Source: an uncultured Muribaculaceae bacterium
GTDB taxonomy: Bacteria; Bacteroidota; Bacteroidia; Bacteroidales; Muribaculaceae
Reading direction: 5' to 3'
NCBI GenBank assembly: GCA_944320595.1
Contig: CALUIB010000009.1
Span: 1 to 64,000 of the forward strand
DNA length: 64,000 nucleotides
Position 1 is the stretch's first letter. The number at the start of each line of letters is the position of its first letter. The notes under the pieces were generated by a model. That model was not told where the DNA came from and did no database searches. It worked only from the letters and a program-made list of their open reading frames with translations. Position numbers and translations under genes: made by a program. This document shows positions 22,612 through 31,040 of this stretch, in pieces.

Positions 22612-24977
22612 CGTGTCATGCTCGTATTTGGCGTGTTTCCCATTTTCAGTTTCAATGTGCCTCCTTCCACTATGCGGTGGTATGGCAGTGAGTATGAGTC
22701 CATAGGTTTTCCGTCGAGCAACAGTTCTTGGACGTAGATGTTGCTTGGGCTGTTGCCCTCGACCTCGATTACGAAAGGCCGCTTGCGCACGTCTTGTGGC
22801 AGTGCAATGGTGATGCGGTCGAACAGTGGGCTGCCGACTTGGTATGACGGGTTGCTTTCGCTCAAGCCTTTCACGTCAAACAGCCCCATCGACGACATCA
22901 CATACCATGCGCCCAGCTGCCCCTGGTCTTCGTCTTGCCCATATCCATAGCCGTGTATCTCCTCGGTGCCGTAAAACTCGTTGCAGATGGTGCGCACCCA
23001 CTTTTGCGTGAGCCATGGACGGCCGGAAAAGTTGAACAGCCATGAAATGTGCAAGTTGGGCTGGTTGCCGTGGTTGTACACTCCCGAAATGCCGGCAAAG
23101 GCATCAACCGTGGTGCCACCGCCAAATACGTTGGCTTGCGATACTATGAAGATGCTGTCCAATCGGGTGTTGAAACGGTCGGTGCCTATCAACTCGACGA
23201 GTTGTTGCGGCTGGTGCGGTACGTAGAAGGTGTATTGCCATGCATTCCCTTCCTGAAAACCTACCCACGGGCGCGACGGATCGAACGGCTCGATGAATTT
23301 CCCGTCGCGTGTCTTTGGCCTTACGAAACCTGTTGATGGGTCGTAAATTTGCCGCCAACCATTGGCAAGGCGTGACAAGAGCCTGTAGTCGTCGGTTTTG
23401 CCAAGCGATTTCGCAAACTGTGCCACGGCGTAGGCACTGAAACTGTATTCGAGTGTGTGTGATGCGCCAAATGGCGAGCCGTCGCGGTGCAGCTCGTCGC
23501 CCGTGCCGGTGCTTGGCACGTAAGGCGAATAGCCATATTCGACAAATGCGCCAACGTCGGACTTGCCAGCTCCGTCGGGGCGGCCTTCCCACCCGATTTC
23601 ATTTTTCAGTGCGGCCTCGTATGCAAGGTCAACATCGAAACCGCGTAAGCCGCAATTATATGCGCCTGCTATTACAAGACCCATGAAATTGGTGCCAACG
23701 CCTGACACGTACCGGCTGTTGGCGATGCCATCGGCAAGCCATCCCGTTTCCTTATATACTAGTAGCTGGCTTTGAACAAAGTCGGCATAATATTCGGGAT
23801 ATGCCAGTGCCCACAGCAGCGACAAGTTCCAGTAGCCGCCCCACATAGCATCGGTGTTGTAGTGGTTATGTACAGGCTTGCCGGTGGTTTTATCGATTTC
23901 GATTTGGCCTATGGTGCCGTCGTTGCGCGGGTAAGCCCCGTTGGCATCGCTGGCCAATCCCCTGCCCAGCAGGGCGTGGAACAGCCCGGTATAGAACTTA
24001 GTGCGGTCGGCCTCGCTGCCGCCTTCCACTTTGATGCGCCCCAAGGCCGCCTCCCAAGCTTGGGTGGCTTGCCGTTGTGCAGCGTCGAAGTCGAGCGTGT
24101 CGGCCTCGGCAAGCAGGTTGCTGCGGGCATTTTCGATTGATGTATATGACACGCCCACTTTTACCTCTATCGTGCGGTCGCTGTCGCCACTGGTGTCGAA
24201 TGTCATATACAGTCCTGCACCTGTGCCGTGGCATTCCTCGGCGTTCTTATTGATTTCTTCGCCAACAAATGTGCCAACCTCTTGGGGCAGGTGGTCGGTA
24301 GTGGCATAAAAATATATAGACACTGTGGCACCAGGTTGGTATTTTTGCACGTATGCCGGTTCGGTTACCACGTAGCCTTCCACAGAGCCGGCACCAAGGT
24401 ATTTGACGTAGGCATCCCTCACAGGGCCGCTTTCGCCCCAACGTCGGCCTATGTCGAACAGCAGGTGTGCACTGTCGGTGGACGGGAACGTGTATCGGTG
24501 GAAACCTACCCGCTGCGTGGCCGTCAGCTCGGCTTTTATCCCGTAATCTTTCAGCAGCACCGAGTAGTAGCCGGCAGTGGCGTACTCGTCTTTTTTGTCG
24601 AATTGCGAGCGGTAACCGCCGCCAGTGTCGTTGCCGTCGGGCGAGCCGGGAACCGTCTTGAGTGTGCCAGTCGTGGGCATCAGCGATATGCCGCCCACCT
24701 GGAATTCGTGCAAGTTGACGAACCCTTCGATTGAAGTGTGGCGCGAGTCATACCCCACGGCCTGCCAGCCATCTTTGTTGCCAAGGCTGCCGTTGGTCGA
24801 AGGGGCTACTTTTGCCATGCCAAGCGGCATTGCCGCAGGCGTGTAGAAGAACCACCGGCTGTGGGCGGTGCCGATATTTGGTTTTACGTAGTCGGTGAGA
24901 GGCTTTGAGCCTTGTGCTGCGGCATGGAATGATAGGCACAAGGCAATAAGTGTCGGGAATAGGGATAAAATTCTCAT
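22608..24977 (-). CDS. GH92 alpha-mannosidase (first gene of operon)
   Basis: Protein of 789 residues with a cleavable signal peptide (to about SFHAAAQG). GH92 features: YVKPNIGTAHSRWFF start, the QEGNAWQYTF acid-Glu segment and GQDEDQGQLGAWYV. The N-terminal GFVNLHEFQVGG replaces the usual G-x-x-x-TH segment seen in the other two copies, marking it as a different subgroup. It is the promoter-proximal gene, so probably made at the highest level of the five. Confidence 0.92.
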   Translation of the reverse strand: MRILSLFPTLIALCLSFHAAAQGSKPLTDYVKPNIGTAHSRWFFYTPAAMPLGMAKVAPSTNGSLGNKDGWQAVGYDSRHTSIEGFVNLHEFQVGGISLMPTTGTLKTVPGSPDGNDTGGGYRSQFDKKDEYATAGYYSVLLKDYGIKAELTATQRVGFHRYTFPSTDSAHLLFDIGRRWGESGPVRDAYVKYLGAGSVEGYVVTEPAYVQKYQPGATVSIYFYATTDHLPQEVGTFVGEEINKNAEECHGTGAGLYMTFDTSGDSDRTIEVKVGVSYTSIENARSNLLAEADTLDFDAAQRQATQAWEAALGRIKVEGGSEADRTKFYTGLFHALLGRGLASDANGAYPRNDGTIGQIEIDKTTGKPVHNHYNTDAMWGGYWNLSLLWALAYPEYYADFVQSQLLVYKETGWLADGIANSRYVSGVGTNFMGLVIAGAYNCGLRGFDVDLAYEAALKNEIGWEGRPDGAGKSDVGAFVEYGYSPYVPSTGTGDELHRDGSPFGASHTLEYSFSAYAVAQFAKSLGKTDDYRLLSRLANGWRQIYDPSTGFVRPKTRDGKFIEPFDPSRPWVGFQEGNAWQYTFYVPHQPQQLVELIGTDRFNTRLDSIFIVSQANVFGGGTTVDAFAGISGVYNHGNQPNLHISWLFNFSGRPWLTQKWVRTICNEFYGTEEIHGYGYGQDEDQGQLGAWYVMSSMGLFDVKGLSESNPSYQVGSPLFDRITIALPQDVRKRPFVIEVEGNSPSNIYVQELLLDGKPMDSYSLPYHRIVEGGTLKLKMGNTPNTSMTR

Positions 24978-25055
24978 TTAAAAAAGTTCAGCTTTATGTT
25001 AATGGTTGCACGGCACTCGAATTGGCCTCTTCAGCTGACCTGTGCCATGGTAGTA

Positions 25056-25063
25056 CAAATTTA
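25056..25063 (-). promoter_or_regulatory. Candidate promoter (-7) of the GH92/GH84 operon
   Basis: Minus-strand TAAATTTG matches TAnnTTTG about 80 bases before the first GH92 start. The -33 element is weak (CTTT/TTTA). The leader of about 70 bases carries no obvious riboswitch. No SusC/D pair, sigma/anti-sigma pair or hybrid sensor lies near, so the inducer pathway is not visible. Confidence 0.45.
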
Positions 25064-25188
25064 AAGAAGTTTTATAAAGAAATAAAGAATAAAGATTGTT
25101 TTTTTTATATTTTTGCACAGGAAGAATAGCGAGACTGAAGTTGTACGACGCACTTCTGAAAAGCAGGTATAGAAGTTTTGAAAAAATA

Positions 25189-26061
25189 ATGCCAGTAGTG
25201 GCAAATTTAGTAAAGATGGGAATAAGGAAGGTTTTTATATATTGGCCGGCGTATTTTGGGGCAGTTATCATTTGCCAACTGTTGTTTGGCCGTTTCCCGA
25301 CCGACTTTTTCGCATTTCCGGTGAATGGGGCATTGTTGCTGTTTGCCATAGCTGGGTTATGGATATTGTACAAGGAAAAACGCAATTCGTGGTTATGTGC
25401 GCTGCTGCTGGATAGGCACACCACGTTCATTCTTCTAAGTTTGTTGCTTGTTTCGTGCTTTGTCATGGGATTTGGCGGTGATGTGCTTGTTGCATCATCT
25501 TGGTGGTTTGTGTTGCTGATGACGGCATTGCTGTGCCATCTGCTAATGGTGATATTCAGGGGAGTGAGCATGAAGAACCGCCGCTATAAGTGGCGTTTTG
25601 TGTTGAACCACATAGGGCTTTTCATTGCGCTCGTTGGCGGATTTGTCGGCAGTGCCGACACGCACGAATGGCGAATGGTTGTGAGCAAGGCCGATGTGAC
25701 GAGTGTGGCCGTTGATGCCGGTGGCAGGCACATTGTGCTGCCATACGAGTTAAGGTTGAAGGACTTCAACATTGATTATTACCCTGGCGGAATGCCTGCC
25801 GCATTTGTGGCCGGGCTTGAAATAAATGGTAAAAATGTCAGTTTGGAGGTCAATCACCCATACAGTTTGTCGGTGGCCGACAATTTGTATTTGCTGGATT
25901 ATGAGCACCGGCCCGCAGGCGAGTCGCCGCAGTATTGCATTTTGCAATTGGTGCGTGAGCCGTGGAAATATGCGCAATGGGCTGGGATATGGATGATGCT
26001 TGCCGGTTGCGTGTTATTGTTTGCGCAGGGTGTTAATGCAAGGAAGGAGGTACAGGCATGA
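25189..26061 (+). CDS. ResB-like cytochrome c biogenesis membrane protein
   Basis: From the ATG at 25189 the protein has 290 residues; an upstream in-frame TTG at 25096 lies inside a TATTTTTG promoter-like sequence and is unlikely, while the ATG at 25216 is possible. About four membrane segments in the first half, a periplasmic domain (about 150-255) and a last membrane segment near the C-terminus match the short Bacteroidetes ResB-like proteins that join haem to apocytochrome c with CcsA. The next gene overlaps by 4 bases and encodes that partner. Identification relies strongly on this partner, because ResB sequences are poorly conserved. Confidence 0.72.
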   Translation: MPVVANLVKMGIRKVFIYWPAYFGAVIICQLLFGRFPTDFFAFPVNGALLLFAIAGLWILYKEKRNSWLCALLLDRHTTFILLSLLLVSCFVMGFGGDVLVASSWWFVLLMTALLCHLLMVIFRGVSMKNRRYKWRFVLNHIGLFIALVGGFVGSADTHEWRMVVSKADVTSVAVDAGGRHIVLPYELRLKDFNIDYYPGGMPAAFVAGLEINGKNVSLEVNHPYSLSVADNLYLLDYEHRPAGESPQYCILQLVREPWKYAQWAGIWMMLAGCVLLFAQGVNARKEVQA

Positions 26062-26843
26062 CCACATGGGATGACTTCACGATATTTGCGGCCGCAGCAT
26101 CGGCACTGTGGATTGCAGGGTCGGCTGTGGCCATGCGCAGCAAGGAACTAAGCAAGGCGGCTGTGTGGCTCACTGCCGGTGGACTATGCGTGTATGTGGC
26201 TTTCATAGTGGCGTTTTGGGTCACATTGCAGCGACCTCCGTTGCGCACGCTTGGCGAGACGCGGCTGTGGTATTCGCTGTTCATGGCGCTGTCGGGGTTG
26301 CTTACTTACAGGCGGTGGCATTATCGGTGGATTTTGCTGTTTTCTACCATAGTTTCCATAGTGTTTGTGGCCATAAACTTGCTGAAACCCGAAATACATG
26401 ACCAGTCGCTTATGCCGGCGTTGCAAAGTTTCTGGTTTGTGCCACACGTTACGGTGTATATGTTCTCATATTCGGTGCTTGGTTGCTCGTTCTTGCTTGC
26501 CGTTGCAGGGGAAATCCAGCGCACGGGTCAATATCTTGCGACTGCCGACCGCTTGGTGTATGTGGGGCTTGCGTTCCTCACGTTTGGTATGCTAAGCGGC
26601 GCATTGTGGGCCAAGGAGGCTTGGGGCTACTTTTGGAACTGGGACCCCAAGGAGACGTGGGCTGCCATCACATGGAGCATCTATCTGTTATACATACATT
26701 TGCGGCTAAGCGGCAATGTCCGCCACAGGCGATTGCTCGATGTGTTGCTGATAGCAGGATTCCTGTGTATGCAAATGTGCTGGTATGGAGTTAATTACTT
26801 GCCATCGGCTCAAGATAGTATGCACACTTATGGTAATATGTAG
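26058..26843 (+). CDS. ccsA: CcsA/CcmC-family haem-handling cytochrome c assembly protein
   Basis: Protein of 261 residues with about eight membrane segments and the tryptophan-rich haem motif WGYFWNWDPKETWA near residue 195, diagnostic for CcsA/CcmC/CcmF. Conserved His residues flank it (VPHVTVYMFSY and YIHLRLSG). It carries haem across the membrane for covalent attachment to CXXCH sites. Translationally coupled to the ResB-like gene; the next gene is a three-haem protein, an obvious client. Confidence 0.9.
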   Translation: MTTWDDFTIFAAAASALWIAGSAVAMRSKELSKAAVWLTAGGLCVYVAFIVAFWVTLQRPPLRTLGETRLWYSLFMALSGLLTYRRWHYRWILLFSTIVSIVFVAINLLKPEIHDQSLMPALQSFWFVPHVTVYMFSYSVLGCSFLLAVAGEIQRTGQYLATADRLVYVGLAFLTFGMLSGALWAKEAWGYFWNWDPKETWAAITWSIYLLYIHLRLSGNVRHRRLLDVLLIAGFLCMQMCWYGVNYLPSAQDSMHTYGNM

Positions 26844-26906
26844 AATTCGGATATATAAGACTATACCACAATTTTTTATTATAATCTTTTTTAAACAACA
26901 GGTATT

Positions 26907-28301
26907 ATGAAGAAAAGTTCAATGATTGTACTTGGCGCGATAGGTGCAGTGGTGGTACTCGCCATAGTCTATCGTGCAGTCAACAGGGCTCCTTCTGCCG
27001 ACCTTCCGGTAAATGAGCAATTAGAGAAGGTGCTTGCCGACGGTGGCTGTGCTTCATGCCACAGTGCCAATCCGCAATTGCCTTTCTATGCCAATTTGCC
27101 GCTGGCCGACAACCTTATCGGCCAGCATGTCAAGGATGGCTATGCTTCGTTCGACATAGCCCCGTTCATCGAGGCATTGCAGAATGGAACGGCTCCGAAT
27201 GAAGTGGATTTGGCAAAAGTGGAGCAAAGCATTGCCAATGGTACCATGCCCCTGTGGCAGTATTACCTCGTTCACTGGGGTTCATCGATTACCGATGCCA
27301 AGGAGGAGGCTGTGCTTGGTGCCACAAAAGAGCTGAGGGCAAAGTATTTCCCAAGCCCACTTGCGGCTCCTGAATTTGCCAACGAGCCTGTGCGTCCTGT
27401 TCCCGACAGCGTGGCTTACGACGTTCGCAAGGCTGCGCTTGGCGAGCTACTGTACAGCGACACTCGCCTGTCGGCCGACGGCACTGTTTCGTGTGCCACA
27501 TGCCATGGGCTTAACACTGCCGGGGTTGACAACAAGCGTTACTCGGAGGGCATCGACGGCCAACTTGGCGGCGTGAACGCTCCCACGGTGTATAACGCGT
27601 GTTTCAACTTCGTCCAATTTTGGGACGGACGAGCTGCTACTCTTGCTGAGCAGGCCGGAGGTCCTCCATTGAACCCAGTGGAAATGGGCTGTAAGTCGTT
27701 TGACGAGATTGTTGCTCGCTTATCCGACGACAAGGCTTTTGTGAAGAGTTTCAATGAGGTCTATCCCGAAGGATTGAGCCAGGCAACCATCACCGATGCC
27801 ATTGCCGAGTTTGAAAAGACATTGGTTACGCCCAATTCCGACTTCGACCGCTACTTGAAAGGTGACAAGAATGCAATGACTGCCGAGCAAATCGAAGGGT
27901 ATGACCTTTTCAAGAAGTATGACTGTGCAACCTGCCATGCCGGGGTGAACATGGGTGGCCTGACATACGAGCTGATGGGGCAGCGCGCAAACTACTTTGA
28001 AGACCGCGAACTTACCGAGAAATCGGGCTTGACCGACGGCGACAACGGACGTTGGGCACAGACGAAGGTGGAGCGTGACCGTTACCGTTTCAAGACTCCT
28101 ACGTTGCGTAACGTGGCACTTACATACCCGTATTACCACGATGGTAGCGTTGAGACCTTGAAAGAGGCTGTGACGAAGATGGCCAAGTACCAAGTTGGCC
28201 GTGAGATGGCCGACGGCGAGGCCGACAAGGTTGTAAGTTATCTCAATGCCCTCACTGGTGAATACAAAGGTAAGAAGTTGACTAACGACAACGACAAGTG
28301 A
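26907..28301 (+). CDS. Three-haem cytochrome c peroxidase (CcpA/MauG family)
   Basis: Protein of 464 residues with an N-terminal membrane anchor and three CXXCH sites: C48-C51-H52, C196-C199-H200 and C340-C343-H344. The last two belong to the di-haem peroxidase domain (LGELLYSDTRLSADG, NPVEMG segments). The first is in an added N-terminal mono-haem domain, which could feed electrons directly, as in other tri-haem peroxidases. The role is periplasmic H2O2 reduction. It follows ccsA by 63 bases and a strong terminator region follows it, so it may share transcription with the maturation genes. Confidence 0.92.
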   Translation: MKKSSMIVLGAIGAVVVLAIVYRAVNRAPSADLPVNEQLEKVLADGGCASCHSANPQLPFYANLPLADNLIGQHVKDGYASFDIAPFIEALQNGTAPNEVDLAKVEQSIANGTMPLWQYYLVHWGSSITDAKEEAVLGATKELRAKYFPSPLAAPEFANEPVRPVPDSVAYDVRKAALGELLYSDTRLSADGTVSCATCHGLNTAGVDNKRYSEGIDGQLGGVNAPTVYNACFNFVQFWDGRAATLAEQAGGPPLNPVEMGCKSFDEIVARLSDDKAFVKSFNEVYPEGLSQATITDAIAEFEKTLVTPNSDFDRYLKGDKNAMTAEQIEGYDLFKKYDCATCHAGVNMGGLTYELMGQRANYFEDRELTEKSGLTDGDNGRWAQTKVERDRYRFKTPTLRNVALTYPYYHDGSVETLKEAVTKMAKYQVGREMADGEADKVVSYLNALTGEYKGKKLTNDNDK

Positions 28302-28314
28302 GATAAATAGCCTA

Positions 28315-28334
28315 CCCGTGGCAACCGCCACGGG
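28315..28334 (+). terminator. GC-rich hairpin after the peroxidase gene
   Basis: CCCGTGGC (28315-28322) pairs with GCCACGGG (28327-28334) with an AACC loop. There is no immediate T run, but a second, larger hairpin follows at once. Confidence 0.55.
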
Positions 28335-28338
28335 CTGC

Positions 28339-28403
28339 ATAACACAAAAAAAAATGTGGTGCGCTGTGATTTCTATTCCGGCGCACCATATTTTTTGTGT
28401 TAT
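28339..28403. terminator. Bidirectional terminator with long AT arms
   Basis: ATAACACAAAAAAAAATGTG plus GTGCGC (28339-28364) is nearly complementary to GCGCACCATATTTTTTGTG plus TTAT (28381-28403). The GC core is flanked by A and T runs, giving a U tract in both directions. It lies between the converging peroxidase and metallo-hydrolase genes. Confidence 0.75.
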
Positions 28404-28450
28404 GTTATTTTTTTATTGCGGCTCGAAAACAACCCTCAAAATAATCTTGA

Positions 28451-28472
28451 GCAAAATTTGAGCAGGCTCTTA
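28451..28472. repeat. Dispersed repeat copy 2, overlapping the hydrolase stop codon
   Basis: GCAAAATTTGAGCAGGCTCT followed by TA. Its last three bases form the TAA stop of the metallo-hydrolase gene on the minus strand, the same arrangement as copy 1 at the res gene. Confidence 0.6.
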
Positions 28473-29306
28473 GCGGCTTGCGCTGATGTCGATTACTTCC
28501 AGGTCGTCGGGTACATAGATGCCGCCTGTGAAGTTTATAGCGGCCTCGGCGGTGTAGCTTTGCTTGCGAGTGGATAGGGTGGTGTCTTCGGTGTGGTATA
28601 GCAGCAGGTTGCGAGTGTTAAGACTGTGCGCCATTTTTCCGGCATCGAGTGCGGTGCTGTGGTGCTTTTCGTATGGCTTGAATTTTTCCCGGTCGGCATA
28701 CAGGCAGAAAGCCTCGCATAGCAACCAGTCGGCATCTGTTGCTTGTTGGCGATTGGCCTCGTTGTAAGGCTCATCGCCGAGGCACACCACTTCCACGCCG
28801 TCGGGCAAGGTGGCTCGGAAACCGAATTGTTTCTCCTTGGTCGAGTGGATGTCGAAACAGCGAATGGCTGTGCCGCCGTCAAGGTCGATTGTGTCGCCGT
28901 CTTTTACTTCGCGGAAAAGCACACGTTCCCCTATGTAGGACTTGTAACCGGCTGCCAGCGTGAGGCTGCATATCGTGTGCAGAGTGGTTAATGCCTTGTC
29001 ATGGCCGAAGATGGTGAAATTGCCGTGGTAAGTTCCACGCCGCATAAGTTGTATCACCATTCTCACGACCCACACTGCACCCAGTATGTGGTCGGTGTGT
29101 GCGTGGGTGATAAACATATTGCGTATGTCGGACAGGCTTGTTCCCGATTTTTCCAATTGTGACAGGATTCCGTTGCCGCCGCCTGCATCGACCAGCATCG
29201 AACCGCCCGCCCATTTCAGCAGGAAACAGGTGTTGTAGCAGTGTGTTACGGTGGCATGGCCGGTACCGAGCATTATTATTTGGTCTCCCTTGTGCTGAGT
29301 TGTCAT
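28470..29306 (-). CDS. MBL-fold metallo-hydrolase (RNase Z-like)
   Basis: Protein of 278 residues with the metallo-beta-lactamase core: an early GTGHATVTHCYNT strand, THAHTDHILG (HxHxDH) near residue 72, and a later EAFCLYADREKFKPYEKHHST segment. It resembles RNase Z/arylsulfatase-type hydrolases, which act on phosphodiesters or sulfate esters, but tRNA processing cannot be assumed because the exosite arm is not recognisable. The start overlaps the end of the CDF transporter gene by 4 bases. Cytoplasmic (no signal). Confidence 0.85.
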   Translation of the reverse strand: MTTQHKGDQIIMLGTGHATVTHCYNTCFLLKWAGGSMLVDAGGGNGILSQLEKSGTSLSDIRNMFITHAHTDHILGAVWVVRMVIQLMRRGTYHGNFTIFGHDKALTTLHTICSLTLAAGYKSYIGERVLFREVKDGDTIDLDGGTAIRCFDIHSTKEKQFGFRATLPDGVEVVCLGDEPYNEANRQQATDADWLLCEAFCLYADREKFKPYEKHHSTALDAGKMAHSLNTRNLLLYHTEDTTLSTRKQSYTAEAAINFTGGIYVPDDLEVIDISASR

Positions 29307-30250
29307 TTGTGCTGATTTTTTGTGGATGTTGTTTCCTTTACCCCAAACACGTTTTCGGGGTGTGTGCCGAATGGCTCGATGTGTACCACTATGTCGTAAA
29401 CCTCGGGAATGCGTTGGCGTATGTTTTGTTCTATTTCGTTTGCAAGCGTGTGGGCTTGCGAAAGCGTCATGTTGCCGTCGGCCTCCACGTCGAGCGTAAT
29501 CATGTATTTGCCGCCGATGCTGCGCGAGCGCACCCGGTGCGGGTTGCTTATGCCGTCAACGCCGTCGATGGCATCGAATATTTTTTGGTAAACCGATGTG
29601 TCTTTCACCCCGTCCATCAGCTCGATGTTTGATTCCATGAAAATCTTGAACGACGAGCGTATTATGTAGCAGCTCACAAGCAGAGCCGTCACGCAGTCGA
29701 GTATGGGCAGGTGTAGCACGAACGAGAAGAACAGCCCCACCAGTACGCTAAGCGAGATAATCACGTCGTTGCGCATATTTATGCCGTTGGCGATGAGCAT
29801 CGACGAGCCAGTCTTGCGCCCAACCGACGTTTGGTAAAACGATAGCAGCAACTTGCACACTATGGATGCCACGGTTACGTAGATGGCAATGATGCCGGGC
29901 ATCGGGCGAGGCTCGTCGGAAAACAGCAGTTCAATGGCCGATAGCATCATTTGCGCCCCGGCGAAGAATATCACCATCGAAAGTATCTTGGTGGCAATGG
30001 ACTCGGCCTTGGCGTAGCCGTATGCGTACTTGGTGTTAGGGCTGCGGCATATAATTTTGGCCGTCAGGGCTATTACTATCGAGATGGCCACATCAGCTGC
30101 CGAGTCGATACCGTCGCTCACCACGGCAAAGCTGCCGCTGATGAAACCGACCACTAATTTTGCGACCGATAGCACGGCATTGCCTGCGATGCTTGTGAAC
30201 GAAGCGCGCAGCACTTGCCGCTGAATGAAGTTTTGATTGTCGTGTTCCAT
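29303..30250 (-). CDS. Cation diffusion facilitator (CDF) metal efflux transporter
   Basis: Protein of 315 residues with six membrane segments and a C-terminal ferredoxin-like dimer domain (about 220-300, DVEADGNMTLSQAH). The TM2 metal site has D49/D53 (GIDSAAD). In TM5 the expected His-x3-Asp is N158-x3-D162 (NGINMRND), so the His typical of zinc/iron CDFs is Asn. Mn-type CDFs also lack this His, so manganese is a reasonable guess, not proof. First gene of a two-gene unit with the metallo-hydrolase. Confidence 0.9.
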   Translation of the reverse strand: MEHDNQNFIQRQVLRASFTSIAGNAVLSVAKLVVGFISGSFAVVSDGIDSAADVAISIVIALTAKIICRSPNTKYAYGYAKAESIATKILSMVIFFAGAQMMLSAIELLFSDEPRPMPGIIAIYVTVASIVCKLLLSFYQTSVGRKTGSSMLIANGINMRNDVIISLSVLVGLFFSFVLHLPILDCVTALLVSCYIIRSSFKIFMESNIELMDGVKDTSVYQKIFDAIDGVDGISNPHRVRSRSIGGKYMITLDVEADGNMTLSQAHTLANEIEQNIRQRIPEVYDIVVHIEPFGTHPENVFGVKETTSTKNQHK

Positions 30251-30354
30251 AATCAGGTTGCGAAATTAGCAATAATCTCGTTACCATGTTTTCGGCAGAG
30301 TGTTAAAATACAGCCAAGGAGTTCGTTTTGATAGGTAAAACAAGTGTAATAATG

Positions 30355-30384
30355 TTGTTTAGATGAAAAAAAAACTTTACTTTG
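30355..30384 (+). promoter_or_regulatory. Candidate promoter of the PIN module
   Basis: TTG at 30355-30357, a 20-base spacer and TACTTTG at 30378-30384 (one base shorter than the TAnnTTTG consensus), 15 bases before the first ORF. Confidence 0.4.
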
Positions 30385-30399
30385 TAAAAAAGTAGAATT

Positions 30400-30621
30400 A
30401 TGAAGAACGCAATTTTTAATAAGGCTCAGATTGATATGCTTGATTTGATGTCTCGAATTGACAGTGAGGAGGAATTGCTTGAAATAAAAAAAGTGATTTC
30501 AGAATATTTCATGCGCAAGGCCGACGAGGAACTTGACAGGTTGTGGGAAGACGGCACTTTCAATGAAAGTAAAATGGAGGAGCTGCGTTACAGCCATTTG
30601 CGGACGCCATATAGCAGATGA
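30400..30621 (+). CDS. Probable antitoxin of a PIN toxin module
   Basis: Protein of 73 residues, helical and acidic, no recognised DNA-binding domain. The MKNAIFNKAQIDMLDLMSRI opening and its position directly before a PIN gene with a 4-base overlap fit the small partners of COG1569 toxins in Bacteroidetes. The function is inferred from context. Confidence 0.65.
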   Translation: MKNAIFNKAQIDMLDLMSRIDSEEELLEIKKVISEYFMRKADEELDRLWEDGTFNESKMEELRYSHLRTPYSR

Positions 30622-31040
30622 TGAAAAGGTATGTTGTATTAGATACGAATTGTGTAGTGCAGTCAATCTCGCGTTGCAGCCGTTATCGTGCGATATGGGA
30701 TAATTTTATGTGTGGTAGCTATTTGCTGTGTGTAAGTAATGAGATATTGAATGAATATCAAGAAATTCTTGAAAGAGTTACTAATATAAACGTGGCAAAA
30801 AATATATTAGAAGCCATAGTGAACAGTCTGTTTACACGATTTTATTCGCCTCATTTTAAGTTTAATCTCATTGAGAATGATTATGACGACAATAAATTTG
30901 TAGATTGTGCGATAATCGCTAATGCGGATTACATAGTAAGCGAAGATGTTCATTTCGAGATACTTAAAACTATGCCATTTATAGGAGTAAAAGTCGTGGG
31001 GCTTGATGAGTTTTTAGCGGAAATGCTTAGAGTTTTATGA
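30618..31040 (+). CDS. PIN-domain toxin (COG1569 type)
   Basis: Protein of 140 residues with a PIN ribonuclease fold: the first Asp in VVLDTNCVVQSI (residue 7), Glu in NEILNEYQEIL, and Asp residues in DDNKFVDCAIIANADYIVSED. These acidic residues bind the metal for RNA cleavage. It overlaps the antitoxin ORF by 4 bases and converges with the next gene, overlapping its 3' end by 6 bases. Markedly more AT-rich than the neighbours, which suggests acquisition by transfer. Confidence 0.85.
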   Translation: MMKRYVVLDTNCVVQSISRCSRYRAIWDNFMCGSYLLCVSNEILNEYQEILERVTNINVAKNILEAIVNSLFTRFYSPHFKFNLIENDYDDNKFVDCAIIANADYIVSEDVHFEILKTMPFIGVKVVGLDEFLAEMLRVL

